Below, in pieces: positions 54,201 through 60,284 of a stretch of 64,000 bases of DNA; the first letter of the stretch is position 1, and the number at the start of each line of letters is the position of its first letter. The notes below the pieces were generated by a model. That model did not search any database, was not told where the DNA came from, and worked only from the letters and a program-made list of their open reading frames with translations. The DNA lies in NCBI GenBank assembly GCA_023653785.1, contig JAMKCH010012780.1, positions 1 to 64,000 on the forward strand, given 5' to 3'. The position numbers and the translations under genes were made by a program. The stretch comes from Ophioderma brevispina (Eukaryota; Echinodermata; Ophiuroidea; Amphilepidida; Ophiodermatidae).

Positions 54201-57193
54201 TAAAGAGACATGATGTCTGGGAAATTTTCAGGAAAATGTGGCTCCAATTTTTTGCCTATTTAGAATGCTTATATGGATGTATAACCATACCTGAAGTGAA
54301 TAAGCCAAAAAACATAAGATTTGGTCTTTTGCAACAGAAAATCCAAACATGCTTCTATGTAGAGCTGATCAGGACAACAGACAAGTTCAGGCGGTGGCGG
54401 CCAAGCTTCATTCATAGCGCAAAACTGCCGAACGAGTCATTGGACGAGCCTGAAACAGTGACCGGAATTTGAAGTCACTGTACGCGTTTATAAATAGATC
54501 AGTGAGTGGCGAGTGGGAATTCCCGTACGGAGCCGTGACCGATCTAGATTGCCTTGCTTAAGTCGGTGGTGCATAATTGTGCTGCAAAACTATCATCAAA
54601 TCGTTTTTAAAGACCGGACATGAGAGGATTGCTACATGCAGGTCAACGAATCATATTCCGGTGGTGCATAGGCTACCTGGTTCCAGGCCTGGTACATCGT
54701 CCGCAGCTATAAATAGCGGTGACCCTGCGATTGAACATGAGGTCAAACAAGCCTCGTTCAAAATGGATCGCTCCGTTTCTACCGTTATTCATACAAAAAA
54801 ATACTTACACTGGAGTTGATTCTTCAACTCCAACGGATTTTAAGTGGAAAAATATTGATAATAAACATATTTTCGACTTTAGAATATTTGTCAAGTTTTC
54901 GTGATTACGTGCTAAACCTATGGGAACTGCAAAAACGACGCTATCTTGGCCGGCCCCCCCTGAGACAAGTTCAAAACTTGGATGTTGTGTCGTCTGCAAG
55001 AGGATACATGGGGATTGCTTTGATAGTATGTGTGTCTGTGTATCTGTGTGTGTGTGTGTGGGTGTCTGTGCTAACCTAAATATAATTGCCCACTGTTTCC
55101 ACATACATGCACACATTTTCATGCCACTTGCCTGTAATGGTCCTTGGGTAGTTACCCATCTCACAAGTGGGGCAAAGGTCATCTACATGTCATTAGAGGT
55201 CATTAGAGGTCATAGCCCCAAAATGGTCAGAATTATAAAATTGCTTGGTGTATCCACATATGTTGATTAATTTGCATGACACTAATATAGATACAATAGT
55301 CCTTGGGTAGTGTCCCACATGTTGGTGACCTCATGTGACCTTGGCAACCTCATGTGACCTTAGTGGCCCCCAAAAGGTCAGAATTATAAAATTGCTTTGT
55401 GATTCCACGTATGTCATTTTGATTTGTATGACAATTACATACAATGGCCCTTGGGTAGTGCCCCATATGATGGTGACCTCATGTGCTCATGGTCCCCATT
55501 CACAAACTGTGATGGCAGGTGACACATGCGTTCCGTGAACACTGTATTTTGGGTTTTCTTTTCTACTTGTTTGTCAAAATACAATTCTCAGTAGATGTTC
55601 TGCAATTAACCAAGTGTAAATTTAGAGAAATTTGTAATATCCTTGCACTCCTTCAAGGAAATCAATGATACTAAAATGCATTAGAGTGAAAGTGATCCAA
55701 TTATGTCAATAGATAATTTTCAAAGATCTCATTATATGAAAAATTATTGCCTCTAAATCAAATTGCTTGATGAAAACAATTTATAAAAAGACATGAGGAC
55801 ATATCTCCAGAGAGAAGCGCCCTCAAAGTGGAAAGAATAAAGCGAATACGCCGTCTGTAGTATTAAAGATGGACGATTTAGTATTCTAGTGCACAACAGA
55901 AATTCCCAAAGCATGGTTTCCTACTGGGGACGATTGCGATAGCAGGCCAGTTCAAAAACAAGGTTTTGCGGTTTTCTTTGTGCTTATTTGTCCAATAACC
56001 TTTGAAACGTTCTTGGTAGGTGGTCCACAACTATCCAGTGCAATTGAGAGACAATTTGTTATCCTCAAAAAAATCATCTTCTTTCACTTTACACTGTTCA
56101 ACTGTGGATAATGGGATCAGGGGCAGGTATCCCCCAAAAACCTTCAAGGGTTCTAGGTTGTTCTCTTTGCCATCTTCCAACGCAATGAACTTCCTCCCCA
56201 GCAAAACTTTCTCCTTTGAACCCCAGACGACCAAACAAAAAAAACATATACTAGTCATGTACAGGTCATCTAGATTCAGTGATGTTGGGCATGAACAGAT
56301 CACATACGTTTAATTTGAAGGTCACGTCGGATCCATTTTCAGTTGATTGGAATATATTTTGAAAAATTTTCTCCCAAAACGCTAAAGGAGTGGGCCAAGA
56401 TCTGCAACAAAGCTGTTTGAGAGTCTCATTTATTATGACAAAACGAGCATAAAACAAAACAATATCAACGGCGACACACTCCTTGACAAACCTGATTGGT
56501 GTATTTATACCGGATCTACATCCTGTGTAAATTTGATGAAATTTCATTGTGGGCAAATATTTGTTTTTTTAATTTCATAAATTAAAATCTAAGTTTTACA
56601 CATTTTCTATGGGAAAAATACTTTATGAGGGCGATATAAACATACAAATTATGAACTTTGTAGGCCTATTGGCCCAGATTCCCATAATGGATTTTTCTGA
56701 CTTTTTGCCGGTTGGTAATAGCTCTTGCATGTCAATCCCTACTTATATCAGTTGTCAAATCGTGTCGTCATGTTTAAACTTGCTCTAAAAAATAAAAGAG
56801 ACAATTTGCATGGGTCCAAAAGCTGTGGCAATAAGAAATAGGCACATCGCTCAGAGCAAGACCAGGAAAAACTTTTTTTTATGGCATGTCCGCATTTTTT
56901 GGTTTTTTAAAAGTATAATACTAAGCGAACACCCACTGTATAGGTTGTTTATCAAAACTTACCAACAAATACAACTTTAGATTACCATTATTTCTTAATT
57001 CCCAGGACATGGGGTTTTCATGTGGGATGACAACCAAAAGTTTACTGGAGGAGCTGGTAGAAGTAGATGCTCCAGTAGGAAAAATACCGTTCTCTACAAG
57101 GATGGCTCAGAATGGACGGATGTCTTCCAGCAAATAGCAGCAGGTATGCGATTAGTGAAAATGAATGTCGTACCTAACAGACGAGGGGGCTGA
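23861..57193 (+). CDS. Whole gene: secreted GH31 sulfoquinovosidase (YihQ-like), at least 8 exons
   Basis: The joined exons align collinearly with E. coli YihQ, a 678-residue family GH31 enzyme that hydrolyses alpha-sulfoquinovosides (glycosides of the sulfolipid SQDG and its glycerol form) to sulfoquinovose. Seen here: nucleophile Asp in MADFGEY (49116-49118), acid/base Asp in WAGD (52264-52266), and the sulfonate-recognition set Gln in LGVQ (41739-41741), Gln in IQDW (42811-42813), Arg (42850-42852), Trp (42859-42861) and Tyr in GGY (52372-52374). These match YihQ Q262, Q288, R301, W304 and Y508. A signal peptide at the start suggests the secretory route. Expected length is about 700 residues. 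Frame breaks lie in exons 2, 6 and 8. Sulfoquinovosidase activity is inferred from these residues; another GH31 alpha-glycosidase is much less likely. About 15-30 residues between exons 3 and 5 are unassigned. Confidence 0.9.
24250..24530. repeat. Dispersed repeat B, copy 1 (intron 1)
   Basis: TTTGCATAAAAAGGTCCAAA, GTCCACTTTTTGGTGATGAG and AAAAAAGTCCACTTTTTC. Relatives at 32290-32490 and 46580-46800. Confidence 0.7.
24531..25381. other. Intron 1, nothing recognised
   Basis: AT-rich intronic sequence without gene signals. Confidence 0.4.
25382..26096. mobile_element. Foldback element built of TGCTCCAGGAGCA palindromes
   Basis: The left arm begins TTGGCCTGAAATTATGC and the right arm ends GCATAATTTTGGGCCAA. 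Both arms carry matching ordered blocks (CCTGGAGCATAAATAATCTGG and its reverse complement, TTCTAAGTCAAAT) and many ATGCTCCAGGAGCAT palindromes. A MITE occupies 25611-25893. Confidence 0.75.
25611..25893. mobile_element. 283-bp MITE, copy 2 (CGAGGGTTGACA ends), nested
   Basis: Same element as 12995-13271 with ends CGAGGGTTGACAATCAGA and TCTGATTTTCAACCTTCG. Inserted next to a TGCTCCAGGAGCATAT palindrome of the foldback element. Confidence 0.88.
26097..28380. other. Intron 1, no gene seen
   Basis: Unassigned sequence. Open frames at 26279-26533 and 26914-27144 lack domains or paired splice sites. Confidence 0.4.
28381..28800. repeat. Pyrimidine-rich low-complexity tract
   Basis: Dominated by C and T on the + strand with a GC-rich start. 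Proline-rich open frames here follow from composition. Confidence 0.6.
28950..29525. repeat. A-rich low-complexity tract
   Basis: Irregular AAATAAA and AAACAAA repeats over about 575 bp. Confidence 0.75.
29526..30894. other. Intron 1, no gene seen; mixed low complexity
   Basis: Contains G runs near 29909-29922, a GA repeat near 30055-30070 and C runs near 30657-30667. No gene supported. Confidence 0.4.
30895..31825. mobile_element. Foldback element rich in ACTCT/AGAGT palindromes
   Basis: Ends TACTCTCTAAAATGAAAGAG and CACTCTTCGGTTAAGAGAGTA are imperfect inverted repeats. Both flanks are full of CTCTAAAAGAG-type palindromes. The middle (about 31170-31620) is different: it holds AACATGGCGGCAACGAG and a good donor ACGGGTGAGTA at about 31310, like a captured first exon. 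Confidence 0.6.
31826..32289. other. Intron 1, no gene seen
   Basis: Unassigned; ends in sequence leading to repeat B. Confidence 0.35.
32290..32490. repeat. Dispersed repeat B, copy 2 (intron 1)
   Basis: TTAATTTTTGCATAAAAGAT, GTCCACTTTTTGGTGTGATG and AAAAAAAGTCCACTTTTG match copy 1 in the same orientation. Confidence 0.7.
32510..33310. repeat. Two successive tandem duplications of about 170 bp
   Basis: About 32580-32915 has two units sharing ATAGGATGCTAGAGGGAGGG-like and TATTATGTGT blocks. About 33052-33300 has two units sharing GCAAATGAGCTAA and ACATCGG.TATGCAAA.TCCTT. Confidence 0.6.
33330..34255. repeat. G-rich and GTGACC minisatellites
   Basis: 33330-33640 and 34040-34240 are GGGGTG-rich on the + strand with many G runs. 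Between them (33690-34060) is an array of about 18-bp TGTGACCTTGTGACCCCA units, the reverse strand of AGGTCA repeats. Confidence 0.85.
34660..34842 (+). CDS. Sulfoquinovosidase exon 2: GGGEQ motif exon, frame-broken
   Basis: Lies between a plausible acceptor (ACTACACAG) and donor (GAACAG|GTAAAA). Pieces in different frames match YihQ in order: DRLYVR (YihQ NRIWLR), EHVYGGGEQLSYLN (DHIYGCGEQFSYFD), LRGTRF (LRGKPF), then IWDQEQ (LWTSEQ), which joins directly to GVGRN of exon 3. Frame breaks fall near 34805 (AATTTG read as AATTG) and 34823 (TTCCCA read as TTCCA), with at least one more between about 34755 and 34765, and the exon start is also out of phase. The exon is 183 nt while the matching YihQ stretch is 62 codons (186 nt), consistent with a net loss of three bases. 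The first third is too divergent to frame securely. Confidence 0.7.
35170..35240 (-). repeat. SINE 3' tail, minus strand
   Basis: An ATA/AAT repeat followed by ATGAGATTTACAGTGCCTTT and GATACAAAGCGCT: a SINE tail read on the minus strand (intron 2). Confidence 0.6.
35241..36595. other. Intron 2, no gene seen
   Basis: Unassigned AT-rich sequence. Confidence 0.4.
36596..36980. repeat. Pyrimidine-rich low-complexity tract
   Basis: C/T-rich on the + strand. Its 152-codon open frame is proline- and serine-rich from composition alone. Confidence 0.55.
36984..37136. repeat. Long palindrome, arms of about 57 bp
   Basis: Arm 1 (36984-37040) starts GTTTCCGTAACCTGACCC; arm 2 (37078-37136) ends GGGTCAGGTTACGGAAAC. 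Arms match along their length with few changes, separated by about 37 bp. Confidence 0.9.
37488..37670 (+). CDS. Sulfoquinovosidase exon 3
   Basis: 61 codons, phase 0 at both ends, acceptor CTAACCATAG, donor GAG|GTGAGT. It begins GVGRNPSTEVTF and continues MANNNDGGGGDYHTTYW, AQPTFVSTRKYYCHF. It matches YihQ GVGRNKQTYVTW, GGDYYWTFFPQPTFVSTQKYYCH almost residue for residue. No frame problem. This block is part of the substrate-facing N-terminal domain of GH31 enzymes. A TTAA MITE begins 13 bases after the donor. Confidence 0.92.
37684..37969. mobile_element. TTAA MITE family 4, copy 2 (intron 3)
   Basis: Begins after TTAA (37680-37683) with AGGTCCATGGCCCGATCGC and ends near GTTCCACTCC followed by TTAA. 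Inverted relative of 20116-20467. Starts 13 bases into intron 3. Confidence 0.65.
37986..38262. mobile_element. Short TIR element, GTGGCGTACCGA ends, copy 1
   Basis: CAGTGGCGTACCGAGG at the left and TCGGTACACCACTG at the right. Internal AGGCTGAAATTGGTCAAAAT and GAATAGGAATG match copy 2 at 39286-39522. Confidence 0.65.
38263..38792. other. Intron 3, no gene seen
   Basis: Unassigned. Open frames on both strands here have no recognisable domain. Confidence 0.35.
38793..38920. mobile_element. MITE related to 4089-4212
   Basis: CAAAGTATGAAGTGATG at the left, GTCTTCATACTTCCG at the right, with CCCAGTGCCGCTTTCAGT inside. Confidence 0.5.
39286..39522. mobile_element. Short TIR element, copy 2
   Basis: AGTGGGCGTACGGTAGTC at the left, GGTCGTACGCCCCTGG at the right, with TCTGAAATTGGTAAAATTC and GAAGAGGAATGGAAA inside, same orientation as 37986-38262. 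Confidence 0.6.
39705..40625. repeat. Composite satellite element: hairpin unit plus AGGTCA units
   Basis: Begins with one hairpin-minisatellite unit (CCTGCCCGAATGCAGGAAG). Then come about five units of about 140 bp, each with AGGTCAAAGGTCATGTGAGG, AAAGTTGAAGTCAATTGGA and GGTGCAACATGGGATCCC. Ends with CCTATCATTCACTAACCGCG...GGACCGATG. Probably near a complete copy. Confidence 0.85.
40980..41275. repeat. AGGTCA satellite fragment
   Basis: About two more units with TTGATGAGGTCAAAGTCACA and TGTGAGGTCA. Confidence 0.75.
41636..41782 (+). CDS. Sulfoquinovosidase exon 4 (start of the TIM barrel, LGVQ)
   Basis: Reads TYTELVTKLSGFLGRQPLLPEW then LHEGAVLGVQG, matching YihQ TYISLLEKLTALLGRQPELPDW and IYDGVTLGIQGG. 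The CAA at 41739-41741 is the first of the two substrate-binding glutamines (YihQ Q262). The acceptor is probably AACAG ending at 41635. The end is uncertain. A donor at GTT-CAA-G|GTGAAC (exon end 41742) fits the conserved sequence. A second donor at GCACG|GTAAAT (exon end 41782) would add about 13 residues with poor similarity but the length expected before exon 5. A MITE starts at 41801. Confidence 0.8.
41801..42155. mobile_element. TTAA MITE family 1, copy 2 (intron 4)
   Basis: Termini AGGTGCAACGAGAGATTT and AAATCTCTCGTGCACCT, right-hand TTAA intact (42156-42159), left mutated to ATAA. Homologous along its length to 22523-22872. Lies 18 bases past the 41782 donor. Confidence 0.9.
42196..42536. 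mobile_element. TTAA MITE family 2, copy 3 (intron 4)
   Basis: After TTAA (42192-42195): GGCTGACCTCAAGATTT; right end AAATCTTGAAGTCAGCCT. Inverted relative to 19830-20111 (shares TTCCGGATCTGGAAATTT and AACAAAGTGT). Confidence 0.8.
42778..42928 (+). CDS. Sulfoquinovosidase exon 5: sulfonate-binding segment
   Basis: Open exon, acceptor GAAATAG, donor AAAAAG|GTATTT, ending in phase 1. It encodes KRGIRVSGMWIQDWAG, then RITTSFGRRLFWNWEW, matching YihQ NAGVKVNGIWAQDWSG and IRMTSFGKRVMWNWKW. It carries three of the sulfoquinovose-recognition residues: Gln at 42811-42813, Arg at 42850-42852 and Trp at 42859-42861. The Arg and Trp separate sulfoquinovosidases from ordinary GH31 alpha-glucosidases, so this is the best single piece of evidence for the substrate. 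A tRNA-derived SINE begins about 17 bases past the donor. Confidence 0.95.
42946..43115 (+). repeat. tRNA-derived SINE (intron 5)
   Basis: A-box TGGTCCAGTGGATAGAGCA and B-box GTGGGTTCGAGTCCCAC at tRNA spacing, then a SINE core TTTGGGCAAGAAACTTTATC and CCTCTCTCCACCCAGGTG. The acceptor stem does not pair at tRNA length, so it is not a functional tRNA gene. Confidence 0.85.
43300..46059. other. Intron 5, no gene seen
   Basis: About 2.7 kb of AT-rich sequence with no repeat or coding signal that I recognise. Confidence 0.45.
46060..46262 (+). repeat. Dispersed repeat, inverted relative of 4388-4600
   Basis: AATAAGGGTTTGCA, GCGCTCGGCTGCGCCTCGCC, CATTATTTTGTTTTTCCGAC and GCATCACCCTTATATTCC. Confidence 0.55.
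46580..46800. repeat. Dispersed repeat B, copy 3 (intron 5)
   Basis: AAAGTGGACCTTTTGCCCAT and TTGGACCTTTTTATGAAAAA match repeat B in the opposite orientation. Includes a C run at 46631-46644. Confidence 0.55.
46801..48632. other. Intron 5, no gene seen
   Basis: Open frames around 46813-47120 on the minus strand are uninterrupted for about 100 codons but resemble no family I know. Confidence 0.35.
48633..48783. mobile_element. Hairpin MITE, copy 1 (intron 5)
   Basis: Near-palindromic: TTTTTAGCCTCTGACGTGTA...CACAGCAGAGGCTAAAAA with inner arms TCATATCACACAGG and CCGTGTGATATGA. Copy 2 at 51336-51483. Confidence 0.85.
48881..49208 (+). CDS. Sulfoquinovosidase exon 6: catalytic nucleophile, one frame break
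   Basis: Acceptor TTTATCCATAG, donor GCACAG|GTATAC. The reading starts in phase 1, completing a Gly codon from exon 5, as GVYVTAYINPNLNKEGDLYK. It then shifts frame at 48939-48940 (AAGGAGG read as AAGAGG) and continues EADSRGYFVKN, YIVDYGEFYCGIIDLTNP, WYKNEVIRKNMIDLGFGG, WMADFGEYLPTD, HNKWPALWAQ. The Asp codon at 49116-49118 is the nucleophile (YihQ D405). Restoring one base makes the exon exactly in phase with exon 7, so there is a single net loss here. A mariner-like element starts at 49212, four bases into the intron. Confidence 0.93.
49212..50296. mobile_element. Non-autonomous mariner-like element with long TIRs (intron 6)
   Basis: Ends TACAGGCTGTCCCAAAAAA and TTTTTTTGGGACAGCCTGTA with TA on both sides (49210-49211, 50297-50298). 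Similarity between the arms extends about 210 bp inwards (GTACGCATGGGTCTTTGTTT, AAAACAAAAGATATGCTTC). No transposase frame is visible in the roughly 1.1 kb. Confidence 0.9.
50299..51335. other. Intron 6, no gene seen
   Basis: A TTGC microsatellite at about 50949-50965. Otherwise unassigned. Confidence 0.4.
51336..51483. mobile_element. Hairpin MITE, copy 2 (intron 6)
   Basis: TTTTTAGCCCTTTTGTGTAT...CAGATGCTAAAAA with inner ATATCACACAGGTGACA and TGCCCATGTGATATGACA. Confidence 0.8.
51841..52075. mobile_element. Probable TTAA MITE, diverged family 4 relative
   Basis: Begins after TTAA with AGGTGCGTGTTCCG. TTTACCCGGAAGTAG and ACAGTATTGAATAGGGCTT resemble family 4 blocks. Right end not found. 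Confidence 0.4.
52156..52755 (+). CDS. Sulfoquinovosidase exon 7: acid/base Asp and Tyr of the binding pocket
   Basis: 200 codons, phase 0 at both ends, acceptor CCTCAATACAG, donor GAACAG|GTATTT. Strong full-length match to YihQ: KLGEIIFWMRAG, GSQRYSTITWAGDQFVDW, SLDDGLASVIPAALSLGM, HHFDTGGYTSLF, FTPMMRTHEGNRPSDNWQF, PVQRPLFMHYE, YQYLYGTELLVAPVYAEG. The WAGD Asp (52264-52266) is the general acid/base (YihQ D472). The GGY Tyr (52372-52374) is the sulfonate-binding Tyr508 equivalent. This is the longest intact exon, with no frame disruption, which argues that the locus is not an old pseudogene. Confidence 0.97.
53155..53830 (-). repeat. AGGTCA satellite with terminal hairpin unit, inverted
   Basis: Same units as 39705-40625 read on the minus strand: TGACCTTTGACCTCATCAAC, GGGATCCCATGTTGCACC, ending in TGCCTCAGGGCAGGCGACAC. 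Confidence 0.85.
53831..54203. other. Intron 7, no gene seen
   Basis: Unassigned; a short ATGCATGT repeat near 54146. Confidence 0.35.
54204..54420. mobile_element. TTAA MITE family 3, left-end fragment
   Basis: After TTAA (54200-54203): AGAGACATGATGTCTGGGAA, then CATACCTGAAGTGAATAAGC as in 22155-22518. Right end not identified. Confidence 0.65.
54421..54959. other. Intron 7, no gene seen
   Basis: Unassigned sequence. Confidence 0.35.
54960..55545. repeat. Satellite element: hairpin unit and GTGACCTC units
   Basis: Starts with a degraded hairpin unit (GTCTGCAAGAGGATACATGG) and a TG repeat (55028-55062). Continues with two or three units of TTGGGTAGT.CCCACATG, GGTGACCTCATGTGACCTT and AAGGTCAGAATTATAAAATT. 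Confidence 0.75.
55788..56088. mobile_element. TTAA MITE family 3, copy 2 (intron 7)
   Basis: AAGACATGAGGACATATCTCC at the left, ATCATCTTCTTTCACT at the right. Internal GCGAATACGCCGTCTG and TTTGCGGTTTTCTTTG match 22155-22518. Confidence 0.75.
56330..56790 (+). repeat. Dispersed repeat C, inverted partner of 59275-59625
   Basis: Blocks such as GAGAGTCTCATTTATTATGA, CTACTTATATCAGTTGTCAA and AAAAATAAAAGAGACAATTT match 59275-59625 in reverse order and orientation. Confidence 0.75.
57006..57193 (+). CDS. Sulfoquinovosidase exon 8: C-terminal beta domain, frame-broken, probable stop
   Basis: Acceptor AATTCCCAG. Pieces in three frames match the YihQ C-terminus in order: GVFMWDDNQKFTGGA (YihQ WVHAWTGEAFRGG), VEVDAPVGKIP (VTVNAPIGKPP), VLYKDGSEWTDVFQQIAAG (VFYRADSEWAALFASLKSI). 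Breaks lie near 57008, 57056 and 57088; the last again looks like CCC read as CC. The final frame stays open to TGA at 57191-57193, a little beyond the family's usual end. A possible donor (GCAG|GTATGC) at 57144 would instead require another exon. AATAAA occurs at about 57472 and could serve as a poly(A) signal. Confidence 0.8.
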
Positions 57194-57594
57194 AGTCCTC
57201 GGGCACCATATTATAGTAGATTCAAATTAAGTGAGACTCCTGCATATTTCCATGAGGCGGTGCGTGTTTGATGTGAAGGTTCATCCTCGGCATGTACAGA
57301 ATAGGACCTTTGGTGCCTTTACAAAACATATTGTGCCAATCGGCTATGGAAAACTGACTGAATTCAATTCTTACATGGTCTGTTAATGATGAAAGAACTA
57401 ATGCCTTGGTTGGAGGGATGTCAAAGAACTCCTAATTGCTTGCGCTAATCTCTTGCAAAGTTGGATGGCCAAATAAAAACAAACTTAGTTGCGTTATGCG
57501 TGTGCTATGATATAAGAATGCATAGTTTTTGCGTGGTTCAAATGCAGCTATGTTCAAATAACAATGTTTTTTTTTAATTTAAATAATTGTGATT

Positions 57595-58740
57595 GTTTTG
57601 ATCCTGATACTCAATTGAAACACCTGGTGAATCTTGAAGTTAGGAATTAAGTAAACAAATATGAAATCTTCATTGCGATGTTTAATTAAAATAATGGATG
57701 GTGTTTCATCCTGATACCTTAATTGAACCACCTGGTTGAATCGTAGGACTAGTAGAAGTAAGTAAAAATATTGAAATCTTCCTGCGATGTGACTTAAATA
57801 ATGGCTGGTGTTTTATCTGCTACTCAATTGAAACACCTGTTGACAGCTGTGAAAAGCTAGGAAGGTGAGTAAAAAATATGAAATCTTCAGTTGCGATGTT
57901 TAATGAAATAAATGCTGTTTTCATCCTGATACTCAATTGAAACACCGGGTGAATTTAGAAAGTAGGAATTGACGTAAAAAATAGGAAATTCTTCATTGCT
58001 ATGTTTAAGAAATAATGGATGGTGTTTTCATCCTGATACTCCAATTGAAAACCCACCCTGGTTGAATCGGTAGAAGCTAGGAATTAAGGAAAAAATATGA
58101 AATCTTCATGTTGCTATGTTTAATAATAATGGCTGGTGTTTTTTATCCTGATACTCAAGTGAAACACAATGGTTGAATCTTTGAAAGTATGAATGAGTAA
58201 AAAATATGAAATCTCATTGCTATGTTTAATTAAATAATGGATGGTGTTTTCATCCTGATAACTCATTGAAAAAACTGGTGGAAATCTTAGAAGTAGGAAT
58301 TGATGTAAAAAATATGAAATCTTATTGCTATGTTTAATTAAATAATGGCTGGTGTTTTCATCCGATATCAATGAAACACCTGGTTCGTGAATCTTTGAAG
58401 TAGGAATGAGTAAAAAATCTGAAATCTTCATTGCTAGTTTATTAAAATAATGCTGGTGTTTTCATCCTGATAATTCAACTGAAACACCTGGTTGAATCTT
58501 TGAAGTAGGAATTAGTAAAAAAAAAAATGCAAATCGTAAGGGCTAGTTTAATTTACTTGTTGATGTTTTCATCCTGGTACTTCATTGAAACACCTGGTTG
58601 AATCTTAGAAGTAGGAATTGAGTAAAATATGAAATCTTCATTGCGATGTTTAATTAAATAATGGCTGATGATTTCACTCTGATTAATCAATTGAAACACT
58701 GGTTGAATCTTTGAAAGTAGGGAATTGAATAAATACATCT
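57595..58740. repeat. Tandem array, about 11 units of about 105 bp
   Basis: Unit contains CATCCTGATACTCAATTGAA, ACACCTGGTTGAATCTT, AGTAGGAATT and AATATGAAATCTTCATTGCG. Spacing between copies is 104-117 bp. Lies just past the sulfoquinovosidase stop. Confidence 0.93.
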
Positions 58741-59274
58741 TCATACAAGCATAGCTATATTAGTATACATTGATATGGGTACTATAAACTTTTTTACTGT
58801 GGCCATTAAAATACGTCCACTTACCTCTCACAGTGAATGGACAGACCTAAAACTTTTAATGAGGTCTCACTCAATTTGGAATCTACTATAATGAGTCAGG
58901 GGCTGTCATTAATAATGCAAAGTATTATTGTTTTATTCATCAACACGCAATGATCATGTTTAGTCTGCATACATACACAGTGATTTTATTAGAAACACTT
59001 TCTTTATTTCCTCTGGTTTATGTTCCTATCTTTCACAACTTCATCCCTAACTCCTTGTAAACCAGGAGTCGCGCAATTAAACTGTCACACTCTGTCATAC
59101 ATTTAGAGGTTTTTTTATGTTGACAAATATGCACATATGAGATTTGAAACTGTGGCTCATTTTGCACATAGGTTTTGATTTCAAAGGGCACATCCACATA
59201 TATATGAAGTTTTACAGCCAAGAAAGTGAACCCGCAGCTGTTTGACCCCATGCAAATTGTCTCTTATTTTTAGA
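58741..59274. other. No gene seen
   Basis: Unassigned; the sequence GAGTCCCACTTAATTTG-like flank of 57230 recurs inverted near 58862-58880, so array borders may be duplicated. Confidence 0.3.
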
Positions 59275-59625
59275 ACAATTTTGAGCTGTAGTGACACAAT
59301 TTTGACAACTGATATAAGTAGAGACATGCAAGAGCTATTACCTGTAAAAATCAGGAAAATCTGTTGCAGGAATCATGCCTTAGAGGTCTACATAGATCTC
59401 ATGATTTGCATGTTATAGCGCCCTCTATATGCCCATTCTCCAGAAAACCCATGTAAAATTAGATTTTGAGAAATTCATATTTGCCCCTAATGAAATTTGG
59501 TAAAATATGCACAGAATGTAGCTAGTGGAATAAATTAGTTATCAAAACTGTGTCGCCATTGATATTGTTTGTTTTATTTTGGTTTTGTCATAACAAATGA
59601 GACTTTCAAACAGCTGTGAACCAGA
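59275..59625 (-). repeat. Dispersed repeat C, second copy
   Basis: Inverted relative of 56330-56790, see that entry. The pair brackets exon 8 and the tandem array. Confidence 0.75.
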
Positions 59626-60137
59626 CTATAGTCAGGGACAAAATAAGGCGACCAATTGCGCGTCTGACGTAATTTGACGGTGCACAACAAATGTCGGCCG
59701 TGAAGAATCTGTGAACTTTTAAAGCTTATTCAAACACAAAGTTTACTTAACGTGAATTATTGTATCTGTGTGCGTAAAAATGTGACTCAAATAGGGCATG
59801 TTTTGACATTTTAAATCATATTTTGTTCGAACATGCCCCACCCATATTACACATTCAAAGCCAATCACAGTGTGCGCCACCCTGATTGACAAACCTTGAC
59901 ATACGCGCAGTTGGTCGGCTAATTCTGTCCATGACTATAGTGCAATGTAGCAGTGGCATAATAACTAGCTTTTTTTGCAGGGGCAAGATTCCCCACTTCG
60001 GGGAAGCTTCCCCCTGGTTACACCACTTCAATGTAGGGACAGATTACTATTTGCATCCTCTCCCCTCTGCAAAATGCAGATGCAAGGAAATGGGAACAAA
60101 ATAAAGCAAGGAATAAAATATGCCTGTATCCCTTTAA
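59626..60137. other. No gene seen
   Basis: Unassigned sequence. Confidence 0.35.
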
Positions 60138-60284
60138 AAGGGTTTTAATCTATCCATTTCAGCTAATTTACGGAATTTTGTATTTTGCTGGAAACATGCC
60201 TGTATCCCTTTAAAAGGGATACAGGTATGTTTCCAGCAAAATACAAAATTCCGCAAATTAGCTGAAATGGATAGATTAAAACTT
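60138..60284. repeat. Near-perfect palindrome, arms of about 70 bp
   Basis: TTTTAATCTATCCATTTCAG...ATGCCTGTATCCCTTTT followed at once by AAAAGGGATACAGGTATG...CTGAAATGGATAGATTAAAA. There is almost no spacer. Confidence 0.92.

Noticed and set aside
56031..56303. 90-codon minus-strand open frame with protein-like stretch
   Set aside because: Its end is the family 3 MITE terminus; no homologue recognised and no splice sites.
23861..57193. Bacterial contamination as the source of the GH31 sequence
   Set aside because: The coding sequence is split by GT-AG introns that contain animal-type SINEs, LINE-age repeats and MITEs.
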